DNA from: Dichomitus squalens LYAD-421 SS1
Taxonomy: Eukaryota; Basidiomycota; Agaricomycetes; Polyporales; Polyporaceae
Assembly (NCBI RefSeq): GCF_000275845.1
Contig: NW_006766954.1
Location: forward strand, 78,018 to 142,017
Direction: 5' to 3'
Length of the DNA stretch: 64,000 nt
Shown here: piece after piece, positions 33,374-44,584 of the stretch
Layout: every line of letters begins with the position of its first letter
How positions within the stretch are numbered: position 1 is the stretch's first letter
The notes under the pieces: generated by a model
The model's input: only the letters and a program-made list of their open reading frames with translations
What the model was told of the DNA's origin: nothing
Databases searched by the model: none
Position numbers and translations under genes: made by a program

Positions 33374-35540
33374 TCAGTTAGAGAGCAAAATCGAGGCCGC
33401 AGTCAGCGTGCACTTGGCACCGAGGTAAAGCGCGACGCATGCCAACGCACCAACCGCAATGCTTACTCCAGCCATCTCATACAGCACCTCCTTCCACTGC
33501 CGCGTCAGCACCTGCGCGCGCACCGGGTCGCGCTGGACGGCTTCCGCCTCCACGACCCCAGGCGCCAGTTCCCCGCCCGCAGAGATATCCACTGCACGCT
33601 CCGCTGCCCCCGACACATCTGTGTCGTGGACGGCCGTGCGCGGGCGGAAGGTGGACCGCCGCAGGCCCATATTCCAGCGCACGCTGCGCATCATGCCCTC
33701 GGCGAGGACGGCGCGACGCTTCTCCAGCCACGCCTTGCGTGGGTACCACGCTGCGAAGTAGTGCGGGATACGTTGGACAAGGAGGAACGCGTGCATCTTC
33801 AGACGCATGGAGAGGCGCGTCGGCGGCAGGCCAAGACGTCGTGCGAGACGTGTCCCGACGAGATGCGTCGTGAGCGCGATGTTATATTCAAGGGAAGTGT
33901 GCAGGGGCGGACGGTTCGAGACGGCGACGAGGATGGGGATCGTCGGGCCTTTGATGGCCGAGTGGGAGGGGGCGTTGGCAGGTAACTCGGGGATGTCTTC
34001 GAAAAAGAGGTTGAGCGCGGCTGTGGCGGTGAACTTGTCCGCGGCGCTAGTGGCGGTGAAGTAGCGTAGGAGGATAGAGGGCGATACTCCCATGTAGTAC
34101 CCGACGTGCCGCCAGAGTGCGAGGTAGGCGCTAGCTTTGTCGGGCGACGGAGGGAGGTGTAGTCGTTGAAGACACCAGATTGGGATTGTCGAGAAAGCAG
34201 CAAGTCTGCGATGACGTTTTGATAGAGTAAGTGACTGAGTCTGTGCTCAGGACAGAGATAATGGCGTACGTGGCAGCAACTTCTTCTTGGCTTAAGGGGA
34301 CGCTATCCAGTACGTCAGTTCGGCCCTCCCTCTCCCATCGCGCTTTGACACGCCATCGGGCGATGCCGTGGAGCAGTCGGACGCGTACAGAGGACCTCCA
34401 GCCTTCTCCTTCCGGCAGTAGACTGGCCAGATGGTTGTCGGAAGAGTCATCCGAGGAAGGCGTCGGATTTGTGCATCCCATGACATCAAGAATGAACTGC
34501 ATCGTCTCGACGAGGCGCATGAACGTCCGATCAGTTGATTCCTTCGTGATCTGCGAAACTGCCTCCATAAGCGAAAGGGGTAGCTCGCTGCCCGTTTTCT
34601 TGGTGTGGGGAACGAGGTACGAGACCGCTCCGAGTGTTCGTACGATGCGAGGGCTTTGCAACGATACCACGATCAGGATAGAGAGGAGCGCAGAGGGATA
34701 CCGGACAAACCTCGCCAATCCGCCAGCTAGGCTGTAGTGCAACAGCGCCTGTATGATCTGCACCGAGTCATCTATGAAGAACTGCCTGGCGACGGCGACC
34801 TCGTCGTCCGTTGCCGACAGACCCTCAGGAGGATTGTGCAAGACTTCGTCTAAGAATGCGTGCGTCGCCGGGGCTTCCTCGCGGGAGGTCGCTTCTGCGT
34901 AATCCTGCACCGCGTCGAGCAGGTCCTGACCGACACTTGCGGACGGCGATGCAAACACCTCCCGGAGAGCGTCGTCGCAGACGGGATCACCAGTTTCTCT
35001 CCACCTACGATTGAAGTGGTCAATGTTGGTCAAAGGGAATGTATGTTTGAGATGGTGGACATCACCTTTGGCACAGCTCGGCAGGGACGCAGTCCTCGTC
35101 CCATTCAAATACGTGTCCGAAAGTCTCCACTAGGCTTCCATAGGCGGTACTCTTCATGTCTTCATACGAGGTGATGTGCTTGACCTCCGACCAGCGAAAC
35201 GGCCGTGGATGGCCTATTATAAAGACCATGGCTCCGATTTGTGTCGCGGGGAAGAATCTACGTGCTCCAATGCGGCGGCGGCGCGTATGTTTGTTCAAGT
35301 CCGAAACCGAGCGTGAAGACAGTGAGAATGAATGCAAGTACTGTATCGCCGATGGCCCGTTAGTCCGTGCTTGAAGGACACCGTTCATAGTATGTACATG
35401 CCCCCTGTGTTGAGTATCCCACCGGGGGTTCCGAAGTACGTCGACCAGTTGTATGATATGGACAAAGAGTGCTGCGACGATTCCGGAGCTGTACAACGTG
35501 GACGATGTGGTCAACACGACCAATGGTAGGACCAAGAGGA
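33374..35540 (-). CDS. DUF2236 (mpaB/Lcp-like) ER-bound oxygenase
   Basis: Exons recognised: (start)-35423, 35257-35066, 35004-34270 and 34205-33374. Phases agree across all three introns. The 5' end is not resolved and the given limit is approximate.
The first visible exon encodes a membrane segment (NPLLLVLPLVVLTTSSTLYS). The DUF2236 signature follows: RVRLLHGIARWRVKARW, PLSQEEVAATLAAF, then IWCLQRL and AYLALWRHVGYYMGV. A further hydrophobic segment near the C-terminus (GVSIAVGALACVALYLGA) suggests a second membrane anchor.
Family knowledge: haem-dependent oxygenases related to latex-clearing protein, and MpaB of mycophenolate biosynthesis, which cleaves a prenyl chain at the ER. No biosynthetic cluster is visible here, so the substrate is unknown.
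A tRNA gene lies a few hundred bases upstream. Confidence 0.8.
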
Positions 35541-35791
35541 GCGGATTGTCGCAACTTGTTCCGGCCGGCGGGTTTGCCTTCGCTCCGTCCCTGACCGTGG
35601 TAGCTATGGACGTCTTGCTCGACGATGCGCAGATATTCTGTGCGAAGCCGATCTTTCCCTGCGCGGAAGTGCCATTTCAAGTTGGAGTTGGGAGCCGCGA
35701 CCGGGTCGGCATTTCGTTCGTCGTCGTCATTGAATGGAACGGGTAGCGGGAGTGAGGGCTCACAGAATGTTGCCACAAAAGCAGATTACTC

Positions 35792-35864
35792 GGTCGAGTG
35801 GTGTAGTGGTAATCACTCTTGTCTTACACACAAGCGGTCGTCGGTTCGATCCCGACCTCGATCA
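35792..35864 (+). tRNA. tRNA-Val (anticodon UAC)
   Basis: A complete intronless 73-nt cloverleaf. The acceptor stem is GGTCGAG/CTCGATC with discriminator A. The D arm is GTG/CAC around AGTGGTAAT. The anticodon stem is CTTGT/ACAAG with loop CTTACAC (anticodon TAC). The T arm is GTCGG TTCGATC CCGAC. A short T-run (GTTTTG) follows as a Pol III stop. It sits between the DUF2236 gene and the TPR gene. Confidence 0.95.
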
Positions 35865-36000
35865 GTTTTGTAGCCCCAGAAGTCATGCACGTAATTGCGT
35901 GAGTTCGATCGCTTCCGAAAATGTCGGGGATTTCGCCTGCAGCCTTCGTCGTCTCCGACCATCATCATCGCAGTCGCAAACCTCCACTTGAATCCTCGTC

Positions 36001-37079
36001 ATGTCCGTGCAACTTGCACGGTTGACGCGTCTTTCTTTTGTCCGCGTGTCCCCGGGTACTTCCTCCAGATCGTTCCATGCCCTCTCGAAGCGGACAGCAG
36101 GACAGAACACGAGGGCAATCCGGCAAAACAGCGGAAGACGTGAGCCCACTCACATCACCATTCAATTGCCATCGAACTGACTCTGTCAATTGTAGGATGG
36201 GCGACATCGACTACTCCGACCTCTTCTGCTGTGAACCCCGCTGAGGTTGAAGCGATGCAATGCCTCGAAGACGGCACTCAAAAGCTGGAGGAGGGCGACG
36301 TGCAGGCTGCTAAGGTGTGTATCATCTGAAACCTCCGCGCGTATGCATGATTTACATGGTCCGCCTCGTGTATGTTGTCACCCGAAGTCGCTATACCAGC
36401 GCAGCGTGGATATCAAGCGGACCGCCAGCGGATTATTCAACCTGGGCGTGACTTATTACCACTTGAGTGAGTCACTGTGTCGCTTGCCTACGAGCTGGGT
36501 ACTGGGCGAGTATAAGGGATAGTACTCAAATAACATTATGGTTAGAGGAGTATGACCAGGCTATCTCATGCTGGAAGGACTCAATAGTGCTACAGCCCTC
36601 AAGTCCCGATGCGCACACGAGTACGTTGTCGATCCCACCGGCGTAACCGCGTATATCCGCTCATACAATTTCCTAGACCTTGCCAGCGCGTACATCGTTT
36701 CGCCAGTCAGCCGGCCAGACCTCGCGCTGCATCACCTGCGGTACGTCTCCTTCGCGATCAGCTCTTCCTAGTTCATATCTTATCTTCATGTGTTCTCAGT
36801 GTTGCATCGTCGCTCGCACCAGAAGACGGAGAAATCGCTTTCAACCTCGCGGCTGTTCTCGAGGCATGCGGCCTCCTTGAGGAGTCCCTTCAGCAGTACA
36901 AGAAGAGCAAGGAGTTTGGTGTGGAGCGCGCTGCTATGCACATGCGCAACGTACGCCTTTTTTGCTCGTTCAGCGTGCATACACTGACTTGCGTGCAGGT
37001 GAGCGCGAAGATCCTAGGCAAGAAGATGAAGGCTGCCGAAGCGGAGGTAGCGCAGGACAAGAGCGAGTCAACCGCTTAA
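36001..37079 (+). CDS. Mitochondrial-type TPR protein
   Basis: Seven exons: 36001-36139, 36196-36314, 36388-36466, 36546-36620, 36677-36740, 36800-36950 and 36999-37079. Phases close to 235 aa.
The N-terminus is basic, rich in Ser, Arg and Leu, and lacks acidic residues (MSVQLARLTRLSFVRVSPGT, then a ROS/HAL-type stretch). This is a good match to a mitochondrial presequence. At least three degenerate TPR helical pairs follow: GTQKLEEGDVQAAKSLYQRS, FNLGVTYYHLKEYDQAISCW and AFNLAAVLEACGLLEESLQQ. The C-terminus is Lys/Glu-rich.
TPRs bind peptide ligands, and the combination suggests a mitochondrial assembly or import helper. The exact orthologue is not recognised.
The unusually small exons with perfect phases argue that the gene is real and functional. 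Confidence 0.78.
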
Positions 37080-37411
37080 GCTCAACCCCTTGTCCGGAAC
37101 GCATACCTTCACTGTACGCGACATGCTCCCGAAGCAGGTATACATGTTCTTGTCGCGTCTATTATCCATTGTACGAATGGAATCTAATCCAGCCCCTTTC
37201 CAACATAAATAACAATAGTTATGTGACTACGTACTACAGCGTGAGTGAATGTCAATGATAGTATGGTTACAGGAAGCGTACAAGCGTGAGTGCGGTGCAT
37301 GGCAGCGAGAATGAACGAAAGCGAAGGTACGAGAAGTATTCCCAAGAAAATCCTATTCAACAAACGGAGCGAATGAGTGTCGCCTTCCTCCCCCAAAACG
37401 AGTCCCCACTA

Positions 37412-38890
37412 CTAAGGAAGATACTGTCTCGGCACAGGTGGAACGTCGGGCACGATACCTCTAGCAACCCTCATCTCCCCCATGCTCGCACTCGTCTTAT
37501 GCCCCAATCTCCCCCAACTGTCCCCCGACCCCTCCTTCCTCGCGCCCCTCTGCCCCAGCGGCGGCGTCAACTCCCCCGCGCTCGTCTTGCGTCGGATGTT
37601 CATCTGCTCCTTCTCCCACTCCTCCAGCGGCCGCGTCCACGTCCACTCGCTCAGCCCGCTGTCCCGCGCGCGATACATCTGCGACGCGCTCGACGACGGC
37701 ACGGGCGAGCCGTAGCGCGAGAACGCCGCGGGCGCGTCGTCCCACGCCGTGCTCGCGAGCGAATTCTTGCGCGAGCCAGCGCCCCACACGCTCGACGCCG
37801 CGTCGAACGACGAGAAGTCGGCCCGCCCGGGGATGATCAGTGGGGGGACGGGCTTGCGCATTGGGGGCGTGCGCGTGGAGCCTGTCGAGTTGCTGCGGCG
37901 GAGGGGGGAGGGGGCGTAGTAGGAGGTGCTGCTAGGCGTGGTAGGGCTCAGGCTGTCCATTCGCGTCCGGGCCTCGCTGAGTGGAGAGTGTGCGAGGGGA
38001 GAGCTCGGGAGGGACGGTTTTGGAGGAAGCGGGCGTGGGGACGTCGTCAACGTCGGCGAGGGCTCCTGCTTGGGCTGGATGTATATGGGCGGGATCGGGG
38101 GCACGGGCGGGATGGGTGGGAGGAAGCCCTTGTCGGGATTCGCGACTGTCAGCACCCTGCTCAGGCGTGCATCGTTCTCCGGCTCGCCCTCTCCCCTGGG
38201 GCGCGTGCTTGGCTTGAGCAGGGTCATGTCTGAGAGCGCGGTCGACGCGGACGTGTATGCGGAGCTTGGGCGGAGATCAGCTCCGAGCACAGGTTTGGGT
38301 GCCGCCAATGTGGGGAGCGTCGTGGCGATGCGATTCTCGAGCTCGGGCTCTTTGGGAGGAATCGGCGGGGGTGGCGAGGACTCACGCGAGGGCACGGTGA
38401 GCGCGGCGAGAGTAGTGGACGGCTTGCGGCGGAGCGGTTCCAGCCGCGGAAGCGGTGGTGGGGGCTGGGGTGGGCTGACGACGAGGGCAGGGTCGAACAT
38501 GCTCGGTGGGCGGCGATTAGGCTGCAGAGGGGGAAGAGCTTCCCTGGTGCTGACGAGGTAACTGCTCATATCTCTCATGCGTGATTCGCGCGTCATGAAG
38601 GAGTCTGCGGTGCTCCCCGCAGTGCTTGTCATGGCGCCTGTCTCCTGCGTGGAGAGTACGTCCCATACCCGATCCTTAGCTGGAGTGTCGAGGCCGCATC
38701 GACGAATTCGCATCACAATGCGCTCGAAGAAGGCTTTGAGTTCTCGATATTGCACCATGGCTAGTAGCAGGAGGAAGAAGGCCGTTACACCGACTACGAT
38801 GCCGATGATCGCTCCTTCGCTGGACTGCGATATGGATGCTCGACGTACCAGATTCGAGGACGTCGGTATGGATCTGGCTACCTGAGCCAT
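37412..38890 (-). CDS. Single-pass membrane protein with proline-rich cytosolic tail
   Basis: A single exon, ATG 38890 (MAQVARSIPTSSNLVRRAS), 492 aa.
A short N-terminus precedes a membrane helix at about residues 25-48 (IIGIVVGVTAFFLLLLAMV), then a basic stop-transfer stretch (RIVMRIRRC). The long tail is Pro/Ser-rich with many PPIPP and PPLPR-type SH3-ligand motifs.
The tail contains LPPLQPNRRPPSMF and a late VPSSSASQMYRARDSG. The same two motifs occur in the tails of the tandem proteins at 44585-45949 and 46955-48421, so they are probably related, although this one lacks the Ig-like ectodomain.
Upstream of 38890 the frame stays open but has no ATG, so an exon further 5' is possible.
Function unknown. 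It may be a cell-surface adaptor or sensor. Confidence 0.7.
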   Translation of the reverse strand: MAQVARSIPTSSNLVRRASISQSSEGAIIGIVVGVTAFFLLLLAMVQYRELKAFFERIVMRIRRCGLDTPAKDRVWDVLSTQETGAMTSTAGSTADSFMTRESRMRDMSSYLVSTREALPPLQPNRRPPSMFDPALVVSPPQPPPPLPRLEPLRRKPSTTLAALTVPSRESSPPPPIPPKEPELENRIATTLPTLAAPKPVLGADLRPSSAYTSASTALSDMTLLKPSTRPRGEGEPENDARLSRVLTVANPDKGFLPPIPPVPPIPPIYIQPKQEPSPTLTTSPRPLPPKPSLPSSPLAHSPLSEARTRMDSLSPTTPSSTSYYAPSPLRRSNSTGSTRTPPMRKPVPPLIIPGRADFSSFDAASSVWGAGSRKNSLASTAWDDAPAAFSRYGSPVPSSSASQMYRARDSGLSEWTWTRPLEEWEKEQMNIRRKTSAGELTPPLGQRGARKEGSGDSWGRLGHKTSASMGEMRVARGIVPDVPPVPRQYLP

Positions 38891-40053
38891 GCGTGTCGGA
38901 GGACTCGCAAAGAGACTCTCGGAGCGCGAGGTGGGGGGAGAAATGAGATGCAGTTGGGGATCATCTTGGGGTGGCGTAGGCGTCGGCGCTCTTGATGAAC
39001 AACCTTGTAGTAGGGGACTGGATATGGCTTGATTGGACACCCAAGATACCGCCGCAGGAGTGCAGTCTATTCGTCTCCCGTCATCGGGCGTTGCCTTGAG
39101 CGCATGTACTATGCATTGGCAGGTATGACGGTTAGCACTACATGCGCCAAGTGACACTAGCCCGTACCTCGGGCTATCAGAGACCGGTGTACTTACTGGC
39201 TCGCGGATTCATGGCTCAAGCATGCATCGAGAGGCGAAACGCAGACCGGAGACCTCACTACTGCGGGTGGCGCTTGCGTTAAGCCGAGAATCGACTCGAC
39301 TGGAAGTTTGCTACACACCTGATAGGAAGCCTGCGATGGTGGCCCTGATGATTAGCCTGTTCTGAGCTCTACGGCTTGTCCTCAGATAGCCACGGAGATG
39401 GTGGACACAAGAAGAGCTGCTTGGTCGGCACACTATACCCGTCCTCCAGGGTACCGCCAAAGCCCCGCCTTCTGGAGAACCCACACGTCCATCCAACTCC
39501 TTCCGCAGGTTGCCTGGTACCGGTGACTATCGCGGGGTGTGATATTTGGGAACCTTGAGACTGGCATATCATGATGTTGATGAGGGCCGGATCTAATCGT
39601 GCTTCTCGGGAATTCCTGAAGTCAAGGAACTAGTACTATGAGATCCTTCCTACATCTGATTGGCGCAGCAATCACTCACAGCGTTAGAGAGTTTGCTCCG
39701 TACAGCTATATAGTATTGAGAAGGTGTCGAGGAAAGGCTCTAGTGGAGTGGAACTGCTGTGTTTGGGACAGCTCATGATGAACGATGAGCTCTTGTGGGC
39801 AGTGTAGCGTGAGTAAAACGTTCATGGCGTCTGCGATCCGAAGCTTCAGAGTACAGCTTCGGCGTCTGATACCAGTACTGTCAACGTGACGCCATAATCT
39901 TAGAATAGCGTTCTCCATGCCTTGGGATGTTATAGGGATGCATTATACGACTTCTATATTACGTCTAAACCCTGCCATGGCCCCCTGAGGCTTCAGCGGA
40001 CCCCAGTACTTACACCCATACACATAGCAAACATGGTGGTGAGCACGTACGTC
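38891..40053. other. Intergenic region
   Basis: 1.16 kb between the start of the single-pass protein and the stop of F-box-like protein B. It holds the promoter of the former. Short ORFs at 39311-39572 and 39706-39918 show no signature. Confidence 0.4.
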
Positions 40054-41500
40054 TCAAGCCTTTATCCATCGCGCTTCCCGTTGTGCAACAGTCAACGTCA
40101 GTTGCCGCAGAGACGGAATTCCACCCAGAATCCGCGCGGCTATTCCCGCAGTCTGGCCGTATATGCGGTCCAACGCTGAGTCGATAGCGCGCAGCCCATC
40201 CTGTGGAAGCCGATACGGGCCCACGGTGTCCCACCGGAGCATTCGGAGCGACAGGTCTTCGACGCTTAGCCCCACGAGAAGATCTGTCAGGTTCGTCTGC
40301 GAAAGACAGTAAGTGCCGGTATTTGGGACGGATAGAAGGGCAACCCACTATGATTTTTTCCACGTTTATTTCGGCGACGTCGCAACGGAGCACGACCGTA
40401 AACTGGGTGAGAGAGGTCGCGGAGTCCTCGGCACAGATAAGGCGAGGAAGGCAATTGAGAATTTGATCGCGGGCAAACAAGGAGATTGTGAGATGCGATG
40501 GGCGCGTGTCCGAAAGGACATGCCGGAACATCCAAAGAGTGCCTTCGGAGAATGCTTGTATCCCGACATGAGGAATGGGACGAGAAAAGCCTAACATGTA
40601 CAAGTCGATAATGTGGCCTACGGTGACGCTCTGCAGAGACATCCAACCCTCGTGTTCACGTTGCCACTGTCCGTTCAGGACACGGCAGCGGTCAATGACG
40701 TCTGCGTGGTCGCAGCATCGGCCCTCCTCCCAGTGGGAGACCATTGGTTTTACTTGCGCTGCGGATAGAGAGAAGTCGAGCACATGAGGGAATGCACGGA
40801 CCACAGGCGCGATGTCGATCCCGCCCCTGGTCAGCCCGAAGTAACAATCGGCCAAGTGAAGCTTGTGAACGCGAGGGTAGCAAACTGTATCGTCCTCGAA
40901 CTGAACCATAGCAAAATGCAGCTCTTCGAGCGTCGATCCAAATGATACAAGGAGAGAGATAGGGTTCGGGGCAGGAAGTCGATGCATTGGACCGAATCGT
41001 GCTGTGAGCTTGCGGATAGGTGAACGGAGGTCTTGAAAGTTATGCCAAAGCTCCTGGGAGACAAGGGGTAGATGGACCTCCTCCAAACTCTCGAGAGCTG
41101 TTGGAACCAGTCTGAAGCATGTCGATAAGCCGGCAGCACCCCAATCTAAACGTAGACAGCGGAGAAGAGAGGCGTCGTTTAGGATGTCGGACAGTAGGTT
41201 CTCTATGGCGACGTGCCCAGCAGAGCGCGACAGGCATGAGAGCGAGGAAGAGATCGTGATGTCACGGAGATAATGGGATCGAGGGTGAGAGGTTCCAATG
41301 CGAAGGCATCCGTGCAGTGATAAGATGTTGTCTGTACGGACTTCGACCGGGTCGTGAAACAACTGTCGGAGACAAAGCTCATAGAGCTCGTGCGAAGTCT
41401 TCATGAGCGAGGAGACGTCTGGGCGTGATAAGAGGGTGACCATGCGCAGGAGGACGTCCCAATTAAGGACAGCCAGCTTGAGCTTCAGGTCTCCAGTCAT
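40054..41500 (-). CDS. F-box-like protein B
   Basis: Two exons, 41500-40349 and 40296-40054, phase 0, 464 aa.
The N-terminal helices NWDVLLRMVTLLSRPDVSSL and MKTSHELYELCLRQLF fit an F-box. Irregular leucine-rich segments follow (LESLEEVHLPLVSQELW, TLEELHFAMVQF). The late block SVTVGHIIDLYMLG plus LTISLFARDQIL corresponds to the GDLFSLYMMG/LRLSISPFL block of F-box-like protein A (17866-19334). The single intron lies at the matching point before a terminal exon of about 80 residues.
Presumed SCF substrate adaptor. Substrate unknown. Confidence 0.72.
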
Positions 41501-42505
41501 CTCCAGGACTGCAATTAGACCGCGTTAGACACATACACGTAGCCAGATACGAAGACAACGTACTGAGCGCGTGTAACTGGACGATGCCGATGCCACGTAT
41601 AATGGGCAAAGCCATCAGTGTTACGATGTATATATACCACCGAAGGCCCGGCGACTCGTTGCGACGGCATGTCGTAAGGCCTACAGGCGTTCAGTGCCTC
41701 GCTACGAGTGCGCGTGGATTCAAGGAGCGCGATTGTTCAGCGGTACATTGTGCCAGGGGTTGAATTCGGCCGCACCCATAAATGCAGGCCTTTTCGCGGA
41801 TCGGGAGTGCACCTGATCCTCCATCATGTATCAGTCAAACGGAGAGGTATGGCCACGAGAACTATTGAATGCTGACACTTTACAAGGGGAAAATAGAGCG
41901 TACGTAAGGTTGAGGGAACTAAACATGATGGTAGTCTCGCGAACTGGAAGCCTCGTTGATACCTGAACGTTCGGTGCGCATGACGCGTTTTTGAGGCCCG
42001 CGTTGAGCATTATCAAAAGTGTAACGGAAAAGTATTTCCAAAAAGATTGTCAGCGACACTCAAGACAGCTGAATGGGAGGAGTCGGTAGCATGCCTGTGT
42101 CCACGAGAAACTTGTTGCGAGAAGGCGGGAAAGGACTCGGATGACGCCGATGTAAGCGCCGAAGATCGCGTCCCGATGCTTTCGCGTTTATTTCACCTCG
42201 TCGAGCGGGGTCTTCTTGGATGCCTGCTTCACCAACATCTCCCTGGATATCATCATTGCTATGCAAAGTCGAGGACATGCTATTGCCGGGGAATCACTCT
42301 GTGACAGAAGCAGCTCCTGGCAAACTACGTATCCGTCAAGAATGTTGGGCAAATCTGCCCTGCGTATCATTGTTTCTGCGAGGCCACTACCTTCCAAGTG
42401 AGTGTCCGTGTACATAACAATACCCCGCACATAGCCCGCACATAAGCTCGCATCGCTCATGTGGGGAGAGCGGCATACAAGCGGGGAGTAGAACGATGTC
42501 GGCGG
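41501..42505. other. Intergenic region
   Basis: 1 kb. The half next to 42505 is the in-frame continuation of the first Ig-like gene after its TGA. It stays open to 42188 and contains MSDAS, which resembles the tail of the second paralog. No intact gene. Confidence 0.4.
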
Positions 42506-43564
42506 TCATGTGAGGCTGGCCATGGACATCGTATCGGAGAGCAGGGATGAGCGGGAGCCCCGAGCATCTGTGAGGGCAGAGGGTGGTCTGCGATTAGGCT
42601 CCAGTCGAGGGAGGGACAACCCGGCTGCGTCGCCTTTTTCGGCGGGTATATAGCCCGAGGAGTGCGTTCCTGGAGGGAGCGAATCCCAGACTTCGCGACG
42701 GTTTCTCTCAACCCACGCGTTGTAGCGAGTCACCGCTCCCCGCCGCTGCCTTGGAGCACGCCTCCACAGATAGCACATGCCAATGGTCGCTGCGATAAGC
42801 ACTGCTACCCCGGCAGCCGCTCCTCCAGCGATAGCCGCAGTGCTCACTCGTCGTGAGACTGGCGAGGTTGCAGTAATCATAGACGAGGACGGCAGAGTTG
42901 CGATGGGGGTCGAAGTCGTTTCCGGAGTAGTTGTGGTGCCGGTGGATGAGGAAGAGAGGGAGGAAGAAGTACTGAGGCAAACTGTGTCCCCGCCAACGAT
43001 CGCAAATACCGGCGATTCTGCCTGGACACTGTTACCCGATGCTACAATTGTGTACATTCCTGTGCTGATATTCACTGAGTGCCAAGTGAACGTTTGCGAT
43101 GTGGAGTCGATGTCGGAAGAAATGGTGATGGCCCCGTCCATGGGGTGAGAGACGTTGGCAGTGACGAGGAACGCTAACGACTCGCGAGAGCCGGAATAGC
43201 TCCAGGTGAAGGTAGGAGACGAGCAGAGCTCGACATTGGCCGGAAAATTCGTCCATGCGAAGTCAGGTGTAGCTGACGGCGAGCTTGCTGGTCTGGTGCT
43301 TGTTGGGGTGTCGGTTGCGGTGGAGAAGCCGGAGCTCGGATCGAATGTGTGGACAGTATTGCTGGTTATTTTCGATGAGCTTGAGGTGGTTGATGAGGAG
43401 ACAGGTGTCTGCGTTGAGGCACTGGGCTGACTGATAACAGTGGGGAACGGGGGTGGGAACAGAGGGAAGGACAATGTGATAGGCGGCAATGGGAAGGAGA
43501 AGGATGGTAGGGAGGTCCTTCCTGGGTTAGAGACCTGTCTGCGCCGGACGGGCGACTTAGCCAT
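42506..43564 (-). CDS. Ig-like single-pass membrane protein, tandem paralog 1
   Basis: The main exon from ATG 43564 to the stop at 42506 encodes 352 aa. An upstream exon ending at a GTGAGT donor (43647) joins in frame at 43573 and encodes a hydrophobic, signal-like RRCLLLALLSIGGCG. Its own start codon is not found.
After a Ser/Thr/Pro-rich stalk comes a domain of about 100 residues: NFPANVELCSSPTFTWSYSG, ESLAFLVTANVS, SQTFTWHSVN, GMYTIVASG, SPVFAIVGGDTVC. This pattern (W-S-Y-S-G, final TW-SVN and a Cys pair) resembles the Kre9/Knh1 N-terminal Ig-like fold. A second Ser/Thr linker, a membrane helix AAGVAVLIAATIGMCYLW and a basic tail with LPRLEPNRRPPSAL follow.
The tail is shorter than in the other two paralogs.
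Likely a cell-surface protein. Partner unknown. Confidence 0.72.
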   Translation of the reverse strand: MAKSPVRRRQVSNPGRTSLPSFSFPLPPITLSFPLFPPPFPTVISQPSASTQTPVSSSTTSSSSKITSNTVHTFDPSSGFSTATDTPTSTRPASSPSATPDFAWTNFPANVELCSSPTFTWSYSGSRESLAFLVTANVSHPMDGAITISSDIDSTSQTFTWHSVNISTGMYTIVASGNSVQAESPVFAIVGGDTVCLSTSSSLSSSSTGTTTTPETTSTPIATLPSSSMITATSPVSRRVSTAAIAGGAAAGVAVLIAATIGMCYLWRRAPRQRRGAVTRYNAWVERNRREVWDSLPPGTHSSGYIPAEKGDAAGLSLPRLEPNRRPPSALTDARGSRSSLLSDTMSMASLT

Positions 43565-44584
43565 CACAGGACACTACAAGAGGGGACAAGAGGAGTCAGC
43601 AGAGCATGCGGTGATCCCAGTCGCAGTCATGGACACAGACACTCACCGGACCGCAACCTCCTATGCTGAGCAAGGCTAGAAGTAAACAACGCCGTGGCTG
43701 CACGTTCGCACCGGGGCGACAACGGAACAAGTAGTGGAATGCCTTCGGCGTGGTATAGAGACGTTCCACAGGCGGGAAAATATTCCGCGGTGTCTCTGAA
43801 GATGCTAGCGGCGAAACCGAGGTGACGCGGGATCCCAGGAGAATCGAGGACTCCACCCTTCTCTGGGATAGGCAATGTTGAAACATATGAGGCGCGACGA
43901 ACTGAGCTCGATCCATTGAATCAAAAATATCATCCGCCATTGACTACTGAGGTCGCGCTTCCTTTTCCCAATCAAATGCAATCAGAATGCTCTTTGGGCT
44001 TCGAGGATCAGAGATCCTTTCTCGGGCCTTCCTATTGCGACACATGCATCCTACTCACTTGCGGCTATGGCCCGATGTAGTGCATAAGGTGGTCGAGCAC
44101 GGCATGATAGTACGAGGGAATCCGACAGGATTGAGTAGTACCCTAACTGGATTAGGAGACGTTGCAGTGCACATACACCTGACAGATAGCGAAAACCCGA
44201 TCAGCTCGAGGCTCTTCCCTACTTTCTCTGGTAGCCCTCAATCCCGTCTCCAAGGCCTTATAGCAACGGTCTGCTTGATGCCTTGCATTGCACAGTAAGA
44301 ATAGGTGCCCGCCGTATCATCATCTTCCCTTGTATCATGATCACTGATTCGGTTTATTCGCTCCAGTTCAACTTGATCTCGCGAGACTCTCCCTTGACTA
44401 GCTCCCTTTGAACATCATCTTCACACGTATATGAATGCAACTTTCGCTTCTGAGCCGCTTTGCTCATCCTGCGTAGTGTGATGACTTCGAAAGTAACTGA
44501 TCTGTCATACTAGGACATTGAGCTGATCTGCTGACTTCGACGCATGATTTTATCGAAAGGAGTGGTTCCTCGTATATGCGTCTC
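43565..44584. other. Intergenic region
   Basis: 1 kb between tandem paralogs 1 and 2. It contains the probable upstream exon of paralog 1 (ending at 43647) and its promoter. No other gene is seen. Confidence 0.4.

Noticed and set aside
37286..38561. Long plus-strand ORFs over the 37.4-kb membrane protein gene
   Set aside because: They are Arg/Gly/Pro-rich reflections of a GC-rich proline-coding minus-strand gene, with no independent signature.
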